From Linnemannia elongata (lineage: Eukaryota > Mortierellomycota > Mortierellomycetes > Mortierellales > Mortierellaceae), in the NCBI GenBank assembly GCA_036320915.1, contig JAXBDG010000017.1, positions 434,001-498,000 on the forward strand: 64,000 nt of DNA, read 5' to 3'. The position numbers and the translations under genes are program-made. The notes under the pieces were generated by a model. The model was not told the origin of the DNA. It worked only from the letters and a program-made list of their open reading frames with translations, and did no database searches. Each line of letters begins with the position of its first letter. Within the stretch, counting starts at the first letter, position 1. Shown piece after piece: positions 1 to 12,400 of this stretch.

Positions 1-2195
1 CTCGAAAGCCTCCTTTTCCTGGCGTGGCCGTGAAGGCTGCTGCTGCTGTTGTTGACGCTGCTGCTGCTGTTGACGCTGCTCCTGTTGGCGCTGCTGTTCC
101 CGTCGGCCTCGGTATACCTCGTCCTCCTCCGAATCTGAATCTTTGTATTGGCTATGGCTGGGCTTGAACTCATCCTCGACCCACTGGTGCCGGCGGGCGG
201 CGGTCGATTTCGGTTCTTCTGCCGTCATATCCTCCATCACCGATTGAACCTTGTCGCGGCCCTGCTTGTAGAACTCATTGGCCTTGGACAGTACAGACAT
301 TCCAAAGACAGATGCCGTACCCACAAACTTGTCCTTTTGCTGTTGCAGCTGTTGTGCTCTCGACAGTTCCTGTTGTTGTTGTGATTGTCCTCTGCTGCCT
401 TGGTTCCTTCTCCGCCGATCCTCCAGTGCGGGGTCGCTGTCGTCACGGTAAGGTCGTCTCTCTTCTTGCCCTCGCTCTCTTGTGCCCTGGTTGCGTCTCC
501 TGGAGGGCATCTGGTCCTCTGCCTCGTCGTTCTGAACCAAGTATTCGATGGCGGCCTCAATATCTCGTCCGTTCTCAGTCATTGCGAGGGCCAGCCTTGC
601 GCGTTCGGCTGAGAAGCCCATACTAACGATCTGTGCAATGTCAGCATCCTCCCTACTCACTGGCTTTGACGCTGTTGTTGCAGACCGAGGAGGCTTGGCT
701 GCTGGTGTCCTTGAGGTTGGAGGACTGGTTCGTTGAGATGGCGATCCTGCTGGTGATGGTTGCTTCCCGATAAAAGAATTCAGAGCATCCACCGAGTCAC
801 GCTGACGAGATGGTTTTTCCGGAGGCGCTGATTCAAAGGATCCCAAGTCAAAGACGTCGTTGCTTGAGACAGGTGTCTATTGAAAGTTTGATGACGGTGT
901 TAGATATGGGCAGTGTGTCATTCTGTGCAACCATAAAAAAGTCGAAGCATTCGATGAATTGACAACGTCGTCAATACCTGGGCAGGTTTGGCGACAGTCG
1001 CACTGGCCAAAAAGTCTAGATCCCATGGATCAGTCACCTTGGTGGCGGATGGCTGTCCAATAGGAGGGGTATTATTCCGACTGGAGAGACAGGGGTTTTA
1101 AATGAAGCGACAGAAAGAGAGAGAGGGAGACAGAGAATATTTGTGTCAAGAATAGAACTCTGTATCAAATCGAGGGCGGTCTCAAGGTTCCATCTCGGTT
1201 GAGCAATTAAGCACACGCATTAACAGATAACCAAAAAAAATGAGCATAAAACAAAAGGTTTGGTTTGCTTACATGGAGTTCAAAGACTGGTTCTTCATGG
1301 AGGGACTATTCCGCGAGACTTGATCACCAAGGAGAGCACCGAAGGGATCCTTCGACGTAGGTGTTGAGGCCATTGTTGAAGGAGACGAATTGTTTGACCG
1401 TTCTGGCTGCAACGGTGTCATCGCTGGCGAGAGCGATCGACCGAGAACTCCTGGAGATGCAAGGTATCCTCCTGCTGGGCTCTGATTGCGCGAGAGATTG
1501 AACTGTTGCTGCTGCTGCTGCTGCTGCTGTGATGACAGTGACCGAGGCTGCGGGAACGTGGGGATCGGTGACGCAAATCCTGGTACAGGCTGAGGAGACG
1601 ATGTGGCAATTGGTCGTTGGAGTCCTGGAATGTTTCCTGGATCATATCCTCTTGGTGCGGTTGATGATGACGAGCTCATTGCCGGACTGAACGTCGATCG
1701 AGAAGGCTGCGAAAAACCAGAAGAGGAAGAAGAATTGAAGCTGGAAGAGCCAAACGGTGATGCAGAAGAAGCAGGTGTGGGAGAACTACTCACTGATCCC
1801 CATGAGTTGGACTGTTGCTGCTGGTCGTGCCGACGTCTCTCGTCTAGCGACATGGCGTTAAGATTCTTGGTGACTCCAGAGGAAGTGTTCTGACCAAAGG
1901 AAGACATGAGCGAGCCAAAGACGTCGTCAGCGTTCTTCTTTTGCGATGATGCGGACGAAGAGGAGATGCCGGTAGTGTTGTTACGGTAAGGCTGTGGTGC
2001 AGGAATGGGGCTGGATGAAGCTGGTGTGGGGACGAGTCCGACCTTGGAGAGGCCCATCTGTAGGTGTGCTGGCTTGGAGGTCGGGGGAGGAGGCACAGGC
2101 TTGACTTTCCCAGAAGCCATGCCAGCACTGTTGGCGCTGTTGTTGTTGTTGGCAGGGCCCTTTTGCTCCCAGGAGAGGCCCAGCAGGTCATCCAT
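1..2195 (-). CDS. SWA2: UBA-domain auxilin/Swa2-like co-chaperone, N-terminal part
   Basis: Read as exons 2195-1273, 1080-978 and 876-1, with donors GTAAGC and GTATTG and acceptors CCAG and ATAG; phases agree and the frame stays open to the window edge, so the gene is partial. The start is the ATG opening MDDLLGLSW; the frame extends upstream, but into a pyrimidine-rich leader. Low-complexity Ser/Gln/Pro sequence carries short acidic-aromatic motifs (DDVFGSL, DPWDLDFL, DVFDLGSF) like the clathrin/adaptor-binding motifs of auxilins. A UBA domain follows (DIAQIVSMGF ... GRDIEAAIEYL, encoded at about 640-530), then a charged Gln-rich stretch. Swa2/Ucp7 proteins continue with TPR repeats and a C-terminal J domain that recruits Hsp70 to uncoat clathrin vesicles; those parts would lie outside the window, so the assignment rests on the N-terminal motifs and the UBA. 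Confidence 0.75.
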
Positions 2196-2634
2196 GTCGG
2201 CGAATGAACGGATGTAGGGCAAAGAGTGGAGAGAAGGATGGAAGTAGAGCGATGATGAAAAGAGAAGAGGGAAAAGAGAAAGGAGGAATGGAAAGGGTAG
2301 GGAAGGGGAGAGGTGAGCAACAGGCTGAAAGTGAGGAACTGTGCTCAAAGGAAGGCAAGGGAGAGGAGATGTGTAGCTTAAGGGTATCTGGCTGGCTGGT
2401 TCAATTGAATCAAGCTACTGTTGAAGATATGAATGAGCTTGTTGAGCGAAGCGGTCCTCCTACATGCGACAGACTACGCGTTCTGGTGACAATGGTCCTT
2501 CTACACAGTCTACTTACCTGCACCTTATCTACGTTGAGACGAGCAAGGCTGATCACACCCTCAGAAACAATAAGACCGCATTGACATGTTCGAAGGTGAT
2601 ATATCCTTGACATGGCCATTCCGAATAACGACAA
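2196..2634 (-). other. Leader/promoter of the UBA gene with a candidate upstream exon
   Basis: The minus strand just upstream of 2195 is a long C/T-rich leader. Further upstream a short open stretch beginning near 2634 ends at 2518 in a perfect donor (CAG then GTAAGT). It may be a non-coding or short coding first exon spliced towards the main ORF, but no single acceptor stands out. No known domain is seen. Confidence 0.3.
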
Positions 2635-3006
2635 CTTCCGCCCTAATTAGATGCTGCCCCTACATTCAATGGCTGCTTGCCCCTCTCCACCCACACAAAG
2701 CCTTATCTGCTTACTACCTCGCCATATCGGGCATAAGGCCATTCCTTTGCGAATTTCAGGAAAGATCAGATCCTCAGGTCAGACACGAACGCGTGCATCT
2801 CCAAGTTCCAAGCAATGACAACTGACCGACCTGCTAGGTTATGTTGCACCCACCTTTTGGATTCAATGGTATTGAAGACTGAAACAGGCATTCTCTTTCA
2901 CCTGTCGCCTCTCAACTTCCACTTTTTCGTCCCCTTTCCTCATTTTGTATTTCCACAAAGCTATGAAGTCTTCATCGAAGGCATTTTCCTGCACTACCAT
3001 TCATTC
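2635..3006. other. Intergenic, nothing recognised
   Basis: Only short open frames with no family resemblance are present. It separates the UBA gene from the lipase relic. Confidence 0.5.
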
Positions 3007-3592
3007 AACCATGACACGTTTATCTACGGACTTGCACCCTTTGTCGAGTTTATCAAGTCAGTCAAAGGGTATCTTTTCGAGTCGACCTTTTGACCTATGT
3101 GACGCACGGTCTGCAGGACATCCTAAGCTAATCTGCGTTTATCCAGAAGTTGAACCAAGGCGGCGACACTTTGTCGGACGTCTTTCAAGCTATTGTGACC
3201 AAGTGCGTTTCTTCTCTACTTGTTCATTTCAAGCACGATATTGCACAGTATTGTGGACTGATTTGTCACTCTACACGGTCCAACGAACGAAGTTCGGACA
3301 AACCCCTCCTTTCTCTTCATCAACCCCGAAAATGCAAACAGAACAGAGGAAAGTCTCTCATATCAACTGTCCCATGTTACCTCATTCAACCACCAGGTTA
3401 AAAAAGAGGTACAAAGTTAGATTGAAAACAAAGACACCAACAACAAGAGCGACAGGAACGAAGAATGATGATCTACAGAACATCGGTTTTGGTGGCCAAT
3501 GTGTTTTTGTTCGCATGAAGGAGAAGAAGGCGATCAAAGTGTTTGCTTGGGCTGATGGGTTGGATCTCCATTGGATCCATAACCTATTCTGA
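3007..3592 (+). pseudogene. Decayed relic of a class 2 lipase gene
   Basis: Nucleotides 3007-3080 encode NHDTFIYGLAPF and following residues, which align with NHGTSWQGLAPI in the intact lipase at 4478-5617. After a frameshift near 3081-3090 the similarity continues (HGLQDILS, an in-frame TAA at 3129-3131, then SAFIQKLNQGGDTLSDVFQAIVTK, matching STFVQDLNAHGETLPDVFQANIVTK). The relic keeps a donor at the same codon as the intact gene (GTGCGT at 3203) and, after an acceptor near 3247, a stretch resembling the start of the last exon. A weaker similarity near 3560-3592 (LHWIHNL against LRWILNQL) may be its tail. The nucleophile-elbow part was not found. It is an ancient tandem duplicate that cannot encode an enzyme. 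Confidence 0.7.
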
Positions 3593-4477
3593 GATGAGAC
3601 AAAGGTCATATCGCCATCTCCAGGTACTACTCTGCATGTAAGTTCCGTTGAGAGTATTCATTCTCATTTTAATTTGTGTCCCGACCGGGCAGCAAGTCCA
3701 TCATTCGGTCCTCTTACTCTTGTCAAGCTGGAAATTACTGTGCAGTACCTTCTATGGGGAATGAAGAAAGGTGTGGGTGAACACAGAGTTGACAGACAAT
3801 GCATGCATAAAAAAGTGCTGTGAACAAAAAAAACTTCACATGTCCGCCTGCTCTATTTGTCCTATACGTCTTCCATGCTACCTGTCGACTTCTCTGCCGT
3901 CTTGTGTACCCGTACTCCCTTTCACAGGAGATATTGAGGAATGCATTATCCTTTCATCATAAGCTTCCTCGGAGGTGGAGACAGGTCTTTTCTCTTCATG
4001 TGTTGCGTCTGTATTGTAAGAACTGCTCACCGAACGTTCCCTCCTTCCTGTGGGTTGTTGTGGTGTCACTCACTAGGGCATTACCTTCTTCGGAAAAGGT
4101 CTCCTAGGAAAAAGAAGAAAAAAAAAAAAAAAAAAAAAAAAAAAGACAACCAACGTGAAAAGTACATGGTTCTGAGGGAAGAAAGAAGGTACAGTTCTTT
4201 GTTTGTGAGCACCTGTGAGCGACAACGATGTCTTTGCTTTTTTTTTCTCACTCCCTCCTTCACACTTTCTTTTTTCCTCTGTTACCAGTCTGTGCTCACA
4301 GCGCCAAATTCTCAAATGAGAATGTGACAGTCGGACCTGAAAAATGGTGGCCACCCTTTCCCCCTGCAAAAACGTCCTCAATTTTTTTTTTATACAAATA
4401 CAACAGAATTTCCTTCGTTTTTGCTCTTCCACAATCACTCCATCCATCTCCTCCCACCCAAATCAAACCGAATCACA
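3593..4477. other. Intergenic spacer and lipase promoter, with poly-A tract
   Basis: It holds an A-rich homopolymer around 4109-4144 and a pyrimidine-rich leader before the lipase start. No coding signal was found. Confidence 0.5.
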
Positions 4478-5617
4478 ATGAAACTCTCCCTAACAGCCCT
4501 TATACTCTCAGCGATCTCCGCCGCAGTGCTCGCTACCCCTGGATCCGAAGCCGCCCCCACCCCGGCCTCTACCCCTTCCACTACCTCAGGCAAAGGATAC
4601 AACGACTGGAACTGCAAACCTCTCGAAGGTCGCCGCCCCGTCATCTTGGTCCACGCCACTTTGTTCACCAAGGAATCCTGGGCGATCTTTGGTCCCGCTA
4701 TTGCAGAGCAGGGATACTGTGTTTACTCGTTGACGTATGGGCGTTACTGGAAGAAGTTGCTTCCGATGGTCGGCGCTATTGCGCCTGCGGTTGATAATGC
4801 GAAGGAGGTGGGAGATTTTGCAGAGAAGGTGTTGGAAGCCACTGGTAAGTCATCATAAACAAAACACAAAAGGCTCATCAATGCGTTTTGTTTATGCTGC
4901 AGAAACGAAAAACAAATCACCATTTTTCCTAATCCTTCACTAATCTCTCTCTCCTCCCCCCCCACATTGTAGGCGCAAAGCAGGCAGATTTCATCGGACA
5001 CAGTCAAGGCGGTGTCCTGCCCCGGTACTGGGTCCAATACCAAGGTGGAAAGGGCAAGATGCACAGCATGATCGGCATCTCCGCCATCAACCATGGTACC
5101 TCCTGGCAGGGCCTTGCTCCTATCCTCGAGAAGTTGAAAGGAATGGTCAAGTTTTTGACATTGAACGTCGATATTGTGACAAAGGCCGCACCGGCCTTGC
5201 AAGATATTATGAGCACATCCACCTTTGTCCAGGATTTGAACGCCCATGGCGAGACTTTGCCCGATGTCTTCCAAGCCAATATTGTCACCAAGTACATAAC
5301 AACACTCCCTGTTTTTTTTTTACTCATTGGCATTGTTTAGCGTTCTATGTGGACCTCAGATTATTTACATGTACGTTTCCTGCTTCTTCCCTGCCCTTCG
5401 CTCACGCTGTTCCAATAGGTATGACGAGATTGTCAGCCCTTACAAGTCAAGCTTCCAGAGCGGTCCCGGAGTCGTGAACGTGGTTCTCCAGGACCTCTGC
5501 GAGTCCGCCTATGTGGAGCATGCTCTCATGGTTGCCTCCAAGACGACGCTTCGTTGGATCTTGAACCAACTGGATCCTAGCACCGCCTCACCCGCCAACT
5601 GCAACCCCAAGTTCTAA
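4478..5617 (+). CDS. Secreted class 2 lipase (alpha/beta hydrolase)
   Basis: Exons 4478-4844, 4973-5291 and 5419-5617 give about 294 residues. The protein starts with a signal peptide (MKLSLTALILSAISAAVLA), then a Pro/Thr/Ser linker. The hydrolase fold opens with RPVILVHATLF; the nucleophile elbow is GHSQGG, right after intron 1. The expected acid and histidine lie in the last exon (YDEIVSPY and VEHALMV), the layout of the Lipase_2 (EstA/LipA-type) family, which hydrolyses acylglycerols outside the cell. Joining exon 2 to exon 3 directly gives NIVTKYDEIVSPY, the family's usual motif, so a possible mini-exon inside intron 2 is not needed. Two Cys near the C-terminus (DLCESA and NCNPKF) could form a disulphide. 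A broken paralogue lies about 1 kb upstream on the same strand. Confidence 0.88.
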
Positions 5618-5818
5618 ACAGAGCAGATGGAATAGAAAAACAAATATTGGATTTTTTTTCATTGTTTCGATTTTCCATATCCCCCCGTAGATAGCAGCAG
5701 GCTGGTTCTGCTCAACCATGCCCCTTTGGATACCACATACATATACATTAATAGAAGTTTTCCGAAACCATCGCAGCTTTTATGTTCTATACGCTGTTTT
5801 ATTCGAACGAATCACTTC

Positions 5819-7453
5819 TTAAAACAGAGCCTTCAATGAAAGGTATCCAGTAGCGACAGCAATGATGAGGGACGAGAAAAAGTTGACCTGATGGTTATCC
5901 AGAATATCAAGTCCCGAGATAGCCTTGATTTCGTCGTCCTTCTCTGGGGCCTTATAAGTGATGATCTTCTTCTTTGTCGAGTAATTGGACTTTTGAACTG
6001 TTGCTCCCAATACCGAGTCGAGCTAGTGTTATTGTTGGTTGATTTGATCAGATCAATAGTGAGACAAATAAGAATTTTAATTGATTTGCGGATACAAATC
6101 AGATAATCAAGTCTCAAATAAATAGTGATGATTGATCAGTGATTAGTAAAAAATGACGTACCAGAGATCCAAAGAGTCCAGCGCCAGCTCCAGCAAGAAC
6201 CAAGGCACCAAGGAACTTGAAGTCCAATGAGCCAGCAAAGATATCCAGTCCTGTCAATCCCTTGGTTGAGCTCCAGGAGATGGGTGCCTCCACTGCCAAC
6301 TGCACAATAACGCTGATAGCAGCAGCTATACCAATCAAGAGTCCACCTCCAAGCGAAGCGCCCAAGCCCAACGGAGACACACCTCCATTAGTTCCTGGAG
6401 GCACCTTCTTGAAGGTTGTAATCAGTGTTGGCCATGACTTGTTCAAGATCCCGAGTTCACTTGCCCACTATCAATTTTTTACATATGAAAGAATTAGTCA
6501 GTTTCCTTCATAAACTATCCTTTGCTCTCTTTTGAGCGACTGCTAAGTGACATGGAACGTACAGTATCACCGTTGCAGCAGGCATAGTGTCCAATGTACG
6601 CAAAGAGCAAGGCGCTAGCTCTCCAGTCGTTCACAAACAGGGTCGCAGGTCGAGATTCCGTGGTCCAGAAGATGTATTGAAAGAGAACAGCCAAAATGGT
6701 GCCAGTGGCGCCGTTCGAGAACACTTGAATAGCTGTGCGTCCACCTCCTTCCTGATGATCCTCCTATTCAAGAGCAGAAATATAAAAAAATGGAACAGAA
6801 ATTGAATGAGCATTAAAAAACATGATGCATGTCAGCTGTTGACGTTACTTTTCCCCAATTTGTAACGATCAGCCCATTTTTCTCCATTATCCATGCAAAA
6901 CGAGGCAGAGTACAAGAAGGAGCGCAAAATTTTACTTCGAGCGTTTTCTTGATCTGTGACTTGAACTACAGTAAGAAAACGGATAGGAAGAGTTATGTTA
7001 GAAAAGAAAAGGTAGCATTAAAACGCTGACATGTTTGTGTGATAAGATACCATTGTTCAATGTTCCCTTTTTTTTTTTTTTTTTTTTTTTTCTCACACTC
7101 TCTCTATCTCCTTGCTCTCTTCTCTTCCTTTCTTCTATTCAGGGACAGAGCAAGTCTCCCTCCTATGCGTCAATTCACGCGACATACAACAAGGAGTCAA
7201 AGCAACAAACAAAGGCATTTATTACCTTGGTCAATTTGCTCGAGGAGAGGTAAAAGGTCAATAGGACGGAGCCAAAGACATAGGGCGAGTTTGTAAAGGT
7301 GCCGATACCGACAAAGGTGGCAGCCAAGGCACCTGATGGGGCGAGGGACTTTTTGGTGAGGCCATGTCGGACCATGAAGGCACAGAGGGCAGCAGGGTAG
7401 AGGAATCCTGCAGGGCTCATTCCAGCAGGCAGGAGCGACTTGCTGGAAGACAT
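5819..7453 (-). CDS. TMEM19: TMEM19/DUF92 family multi-pass membrane protein
   Basis: Five exons on the minus strand (7453-7226, 6965-6936, 6763-6563, 6467-6162, 6022-5819) encode 322 residues, close to the usual 330-340 of TMEM19. All junctions fall between codons. Family landmarks are in order: [69 protein letters not shown] and [10 protein letters not shown]. About six hydrophobic segments are visible, the last at the C-terminus. DUF92 includes plant VTE6 (phytyl-phosphate kinase) and eukaryotic TMEM19 of unclear function, so the fold is confident but the reaction is not. The second exon is only 30 nt ([10 protein letters not shown]). Confidence 0.88.
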
Positions 7454-9450
7454 TATGTTGATGAGTGTGTCTGTGTGAAGGTGAAGAGAGGAGAAAAGGT
7501 GGAGAGTGTTGGGCGGGTAGGTCGAGGCGCTTAGAGATAAGAAAGAATAGGACAGGGGAGAAGTGAGGGAAAAGCGCAGGGGTGAGGCTTGCAAGCTAGC
7601 AGGGATGTTAGACTGCACGTGACTTCTTTGGGTACATTGGCGATTCACTCGTGGCAAAATCATAGTCCAGAGGGGTGAAAGAAAGGGTCTTCTGCAATCC
7701 TCCTTTTCGCTAGAAAAAACTATCGATTGTTGAGAAAAAGACGTGTCAAAGACTTCTTGGTTTCAGGGGAGGCGAATGAAGTTAATAGGCCATTATCATC
7801 CCTCTCGTCATTATGCATTTGTCGACACCTCTTGGCAACAATCACTTCTTCGCACCGACCCCATTTCTCAGGCTTATTGCATTATCGAACAAACATTATA
7901 AAAAGAGTTCCGCCACCAAGGAATATAGAAATCTCGCAGATCATAGGAGTAGAGTAGACGAATATAACATCAACAATTCGTTTTACCACATCAGTTAGGT
8001 CGGGTCAAAAAGGTGGGCTGTGTGCTATTTGACAAGGGCTTTTGTGGTGGCGAGGTCATTGGTGGTGTGCTTTCTTGGCTGTAGCAGGTAGAAAAATAAA
8101 TTGCATTAGCGAGAATCTGAACTTTCACAGTCGAAAGGATTCTAGAAGTGGAGGCGGAGGAGTAAAGAGTAGCAGGTGGATGTTGGGATGGAAGGCAGGT
8201 GGATGGGGAGTGGGCTTGATTGACGGAGAAGGGGGGGGGGGGGGGGAGTGGATGATGGGTGTGTGAGTTTGTAAGGCGCGTGAACCCAGGGAGAGGGAGA
8301 GAGAGAGGTCTGGATTCAGTTATTGTGGGCTCCTTGAAATATCGAAATAAGAAAAAGAAGGGCATGGATGAATATTAGCATATTGGCATATTGGCATTGA
8401 GAATGCGGATGGGGTGGGGTGCATGGTCTGGAAGAAACCAAAAAATGGGCGAAAGCGCATCCTCGATAGATCATTGGCTGGAGCAAGTTGTGTCGTTTTG
8501 CGTGTGATTCCCGTGTAAAATGCGAAATAAAAATTTAAATCTCTGTCGGGCGTGTGTGTCCGTGTGTGTGTGTGCCTGCCTGCCTGTCTGTTTGTCTGTC
8601 TGTCTGTCAGTCTGTCAGTCTCTCTCTCTCTCTCACTCTCTGACCGGTCAGTGTTCTGCCTTCCTTCTCCCCCTCCCCCCTTTCCTTTCCTTTTCCTTGG
8701 CTGAGAAATGGGCATTGGAGACAGACAGACAAACAGAGACAGAAACAATTTGCTCCCATCTCATCGACTCCGGGGCAGTGCTCAGGTCCAATCTATTTTC
8801 CATATATAAATAAGTATGGCTCTTTCTGCATTTTTTCGTCTCTCTTTTTTTTTTATTCTCCTTTCCTCGTCTTTTTCTGTCACTCTTTGTTTTCAGTTCT
8901 CTTCACCATACATACACACTTACTCTCTGTACATTCTTTCTTCTTTACCTTCTTTTCGTTAACATTCGTTCCTTCTTTCTTTTGTACATTCAAAATCAAC
9001 AACCTCATCCTTGACGACTTGATCTCTCTCTCTCTCTCTCAACACAAGATTGCATTTCTCACTTTTCTTTTTCACCATCTCCACATTCATACCTTTGGTC
9101 AAATAAACGGGAAAAAAAAAGTCTCCGAACACTCCTTTTCTGACCACCCGCCTTCTTATCGTGTTTTCCATCATCATCTATTGTAAGATACCACCAAACC
9201 TGATTAACATAATACAGCTATCTCACTACACCATGATACTTTTCACAGAGAAACCCTTACTGACATGATAAAGTACATTCCTCTTCCAACTGACACTAGG
9301 CGAAGCCATTTAACACTTCCCCTCCCACAAGCTAAGCAGCAGATCTAATTGCTTACACGGACAGACAGACGATCGCCTCGGGACAGAACACCTTTCCAGT
9401 CGATCCTCTCTCTTACTCCTGCTCTCTCCCCTCGTACTTGTACGGAGACC
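7454..9450. other. Shared upstream region of the TMEM19 and Myb-like genes
   Basis: These two genes are divergent, so the 2 kb between their starts holds both promoters. Seen directly: a 16-G run at 8231-8246, a simple TGTC/CT-rich stretch at about 8567-8640, and a long pyrimidine-rich leader from about 8820 to 9170. Open frames here follow composition only; no gene was found. The frame of the downstream regulator is open to 9349 but has no ATG before 9451. Confidence 0.5.
8567..8640. repeat. TGTC/TC simple repeat
   Basis: Alternating TGTG, TGCC, TGTC and TC units form an imperfect microsatellite in the upstream region of the Myb-like gene. Confidence 0.8.
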
Positions 9451-12400
9451 ATGATGGGTCACGCGAAGCCTCATCCTTCGTTATTTCTTACCACAAAGGA
9501 CTTCTCATTACAGGACTCGCCCTCCTTTCGCCCACACCTTCTCCCTTCCCCTTCCGCAGAACACAACCAACAAAAAATCATGGATTTCCAACAACAACAA
9601 CAGCTACAGCAGCATTCATTACGCCACCAACAATACCAGCACGACCAACACAGCCACTCCGCTCCACAACAACAACCCAACAACAACAGCACCATCACCT
9701 CGGTCCCGTCATCACAGCAGGGATCGTCAGTTCCCTCAATAAGGAGTGATGCTGCGGCAACGGCCGTTGCCGAGGATGATCTCAACTTTCATGACTTTAT
9801 CCATGCCAAGCACGATGACGAACGGTACGGAGACGATAGCCGATCGTCAATGGTTTTGCCGGGATCCGATCATGGCCCCAGCACCAGCACGATCACCTCC
9901 ACAGCCACGACTCAGGGATCAGTCCAGTCACGGTCGACCCAAATCAGCGCCAATCACACACAGCCAATCGGAGGCAATCTCCACATCACCTCCCACAGCC
10001 TTGACCACCTCAGCCATAATGCAGGAACCCAACAGGGCCAGCTTAGCAATAACAACAGCCACAACAACACCAATGATACCCATGGGCAAAACATCTATGA
10101 GCAATCCTCAGACCACTTCCCGCCCTACGACCTTGTCCCACCGCCCACCCAGGATTTGTTCCGCACCCTCATGGAGGAACTCCAGGCCGAGGCTGCCCAT
10201 CAGCGAGATCAGTTCATGGCATCGTCGTCTACTTCTACGTCTACCCGGCCGGACTCAGGTGTCGAGGTTGACTATTCACTCGGCGGTCATCACCACCACT
10301 CAAGGACACTGCCTCGATTCATGATGGAACCTCTTGACTTTCTTTCGGGAGACTACGAGTCTTGTCTGGGCCACAGCACGGATATCCACTCGACGACAGA
10401 CACCAGCTCTTCAGACCTCTCCTCGTTCTCTGGACAGTATGGATCTTCGAGCCATGATCAAAACCAAGGAGCGGCAACGTCTTCTTTGCAGGCCACCTAC
10501 GATACTCATTCGCCTTCTCACGGCCGTTCTGGATCGATGGACTCTACTAATTCCAGGAAACGACCTCTTGCCGACGACGACTCTCATATTCTGAATCAGC
10601 ACAACAACGGTACAGCTACACCACCCTCCTTTACAACGACCCATGACCACCAGTCGCCGCCAACTCAGGATTTGTTCCGCATGCTGATGGAAGAACTTGA
10701 GACCCAGGCCGCCCTCCAGCGTGACCAGTTCTTGGCATCTACAGCAAGACAGGAGGCTGCTGGTGCGACCATCACCAACACAGATTATGCCTTCAACAGC
10801 AATGGTCAGCACCACGCTCGTCTCCCGCGCTTTGTGATGGAGCCTCTGGATTTTTTTAATACTGACTATGGAGCCATGCAGGTCGACGGAACTATGAGCG
10901 AGCATTCTGGAGTCTCGGCAGGGGCATCTTCTAGTGCTTCACAGATACATTCAGCTACTTCGCCCAATCATGAGTCCAGCCACTCTCTCCTTCAGCAGTC
11001 TCAACAACAACAGCAGCAGCAGCAGGAATTCGCGCCGCCGGATGTTTTCCGTACTCTCATGGAGGAACTGGAGGTCCAGGCTGCCTTTCAGCGTGAACAG
11101 GTCTTGGCCGCCACCACAGGAACTGCGCCTCGAGTCGACCCGGAGGAGTATGTATTCAACGGACAGCACCTTCGTCCTTTACCTCGTTTTATGATTGAGC
11201 CTCTCGATTTCATGTCATCGAGCTATGAGTCGTACCTCAACGGCGGCATGTCGTCGGGGCCACATCATTTCGATCCTTCGCAGAACAACTTTTTGAGCCT
11301 CAGTCATTCGCAGTCCTCAGGAGTCTCGTCATCATCCTTGTCGGCACCTCTGGAGCAGAACAACAATAACCTTGCTCCTCCTGCTAAGAGGGTCACAAGG
11401 AGACCTTCGACGTCTGGTTCTGGTGGCAAGGGCGTCAAGTCGCGCCGACCCAAGCACCTCACCATCGCACCAAGATCGGGATCGAATCTGGAGGTTCCCA
11501 CCTCAGGATCGAACCAACTTCCTAGCCCTTCCAAGAAGCGACGTGTTGGTGACGACGATGATGGTGCCTCTGGAAGTTGCTCTCCATCCAGCCTTGTGGC
11601 ATCTCCCTTTGGATCCACTGCTGGTGATGGTCAGGACTCGCCCCTCTCTCCCACCTCGATGTCCAACCTGTCGATTTCAAGCGACGCCCAGAGTCCTGAT
11701 GGCTCAACCACAGATGGAGCTGCTGCTCAGACCTCGAAACGTCCCTGGACACACAAGGATGAAACTCTGCTGCTGAAACTGTTTGCCAAGCGACTGCCGA
11801 TCAAGGAGATTGCTGAGACGCTCAACCGATCAGTCCACTCTGTTCGCTCTCGTCGCCAAATCCTAACAGATCCTGGATTTGTCAAGGGCAAAGGCCACAG
11901 TGTCTCACGCCGGTGCAAACAAGACCCGGCAACAACGACCAAACTGCCGACCTATGCCCAAATGGCGTTCCTGTCCTTGGCGTGGCTGCCCGATCTGGAG
12001 GGAACACTGAACGATGTGGCGACGATGGTCGAAAAGTTGTTCAGCAAGCATCTCAACCGCATCCCCAGGACTGGACACAAGAACCTGCAGATCTGGAGGG
12101 CGCAGATTTCGGACGCTCTTGCACACGAGAAGGGACAGCCTCGGCCACGGTTCGAGAGCTTTGGTGTCAAGCGTGGTCGTCAGTGGGTGTACAGGTTGAC
12201 TGAATTTGGAAAGGGGGTTGTTGAGGCCATGGGAGGCGTTGACACGATATGTGAGGATTTGTTAAAGAGCAACGAGATGGAGTTGGCTAACGCTGCCCAG
12301 GCCGACGAACAGGATGGCTCGCAGGACAGCAGTAGCAAGGATGCTGACGGGGTTGGTGTTGGCGGATCTGGTGCCGATGCCGGAATTGGACAGGGCCAGG

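Noticed and set aside
5327..5418. Possible mini-exon inside lipase intron 2
   Set aside because: Direct joining of exons gives the family motif NIVTKYDEIVSPY, so an extra exon would break a conserved stretch.
9349..9450. N-terminal extension of the Myb-like regulator
   Set aside because: The frame there begins with TTG; the first ATG is at 9451.
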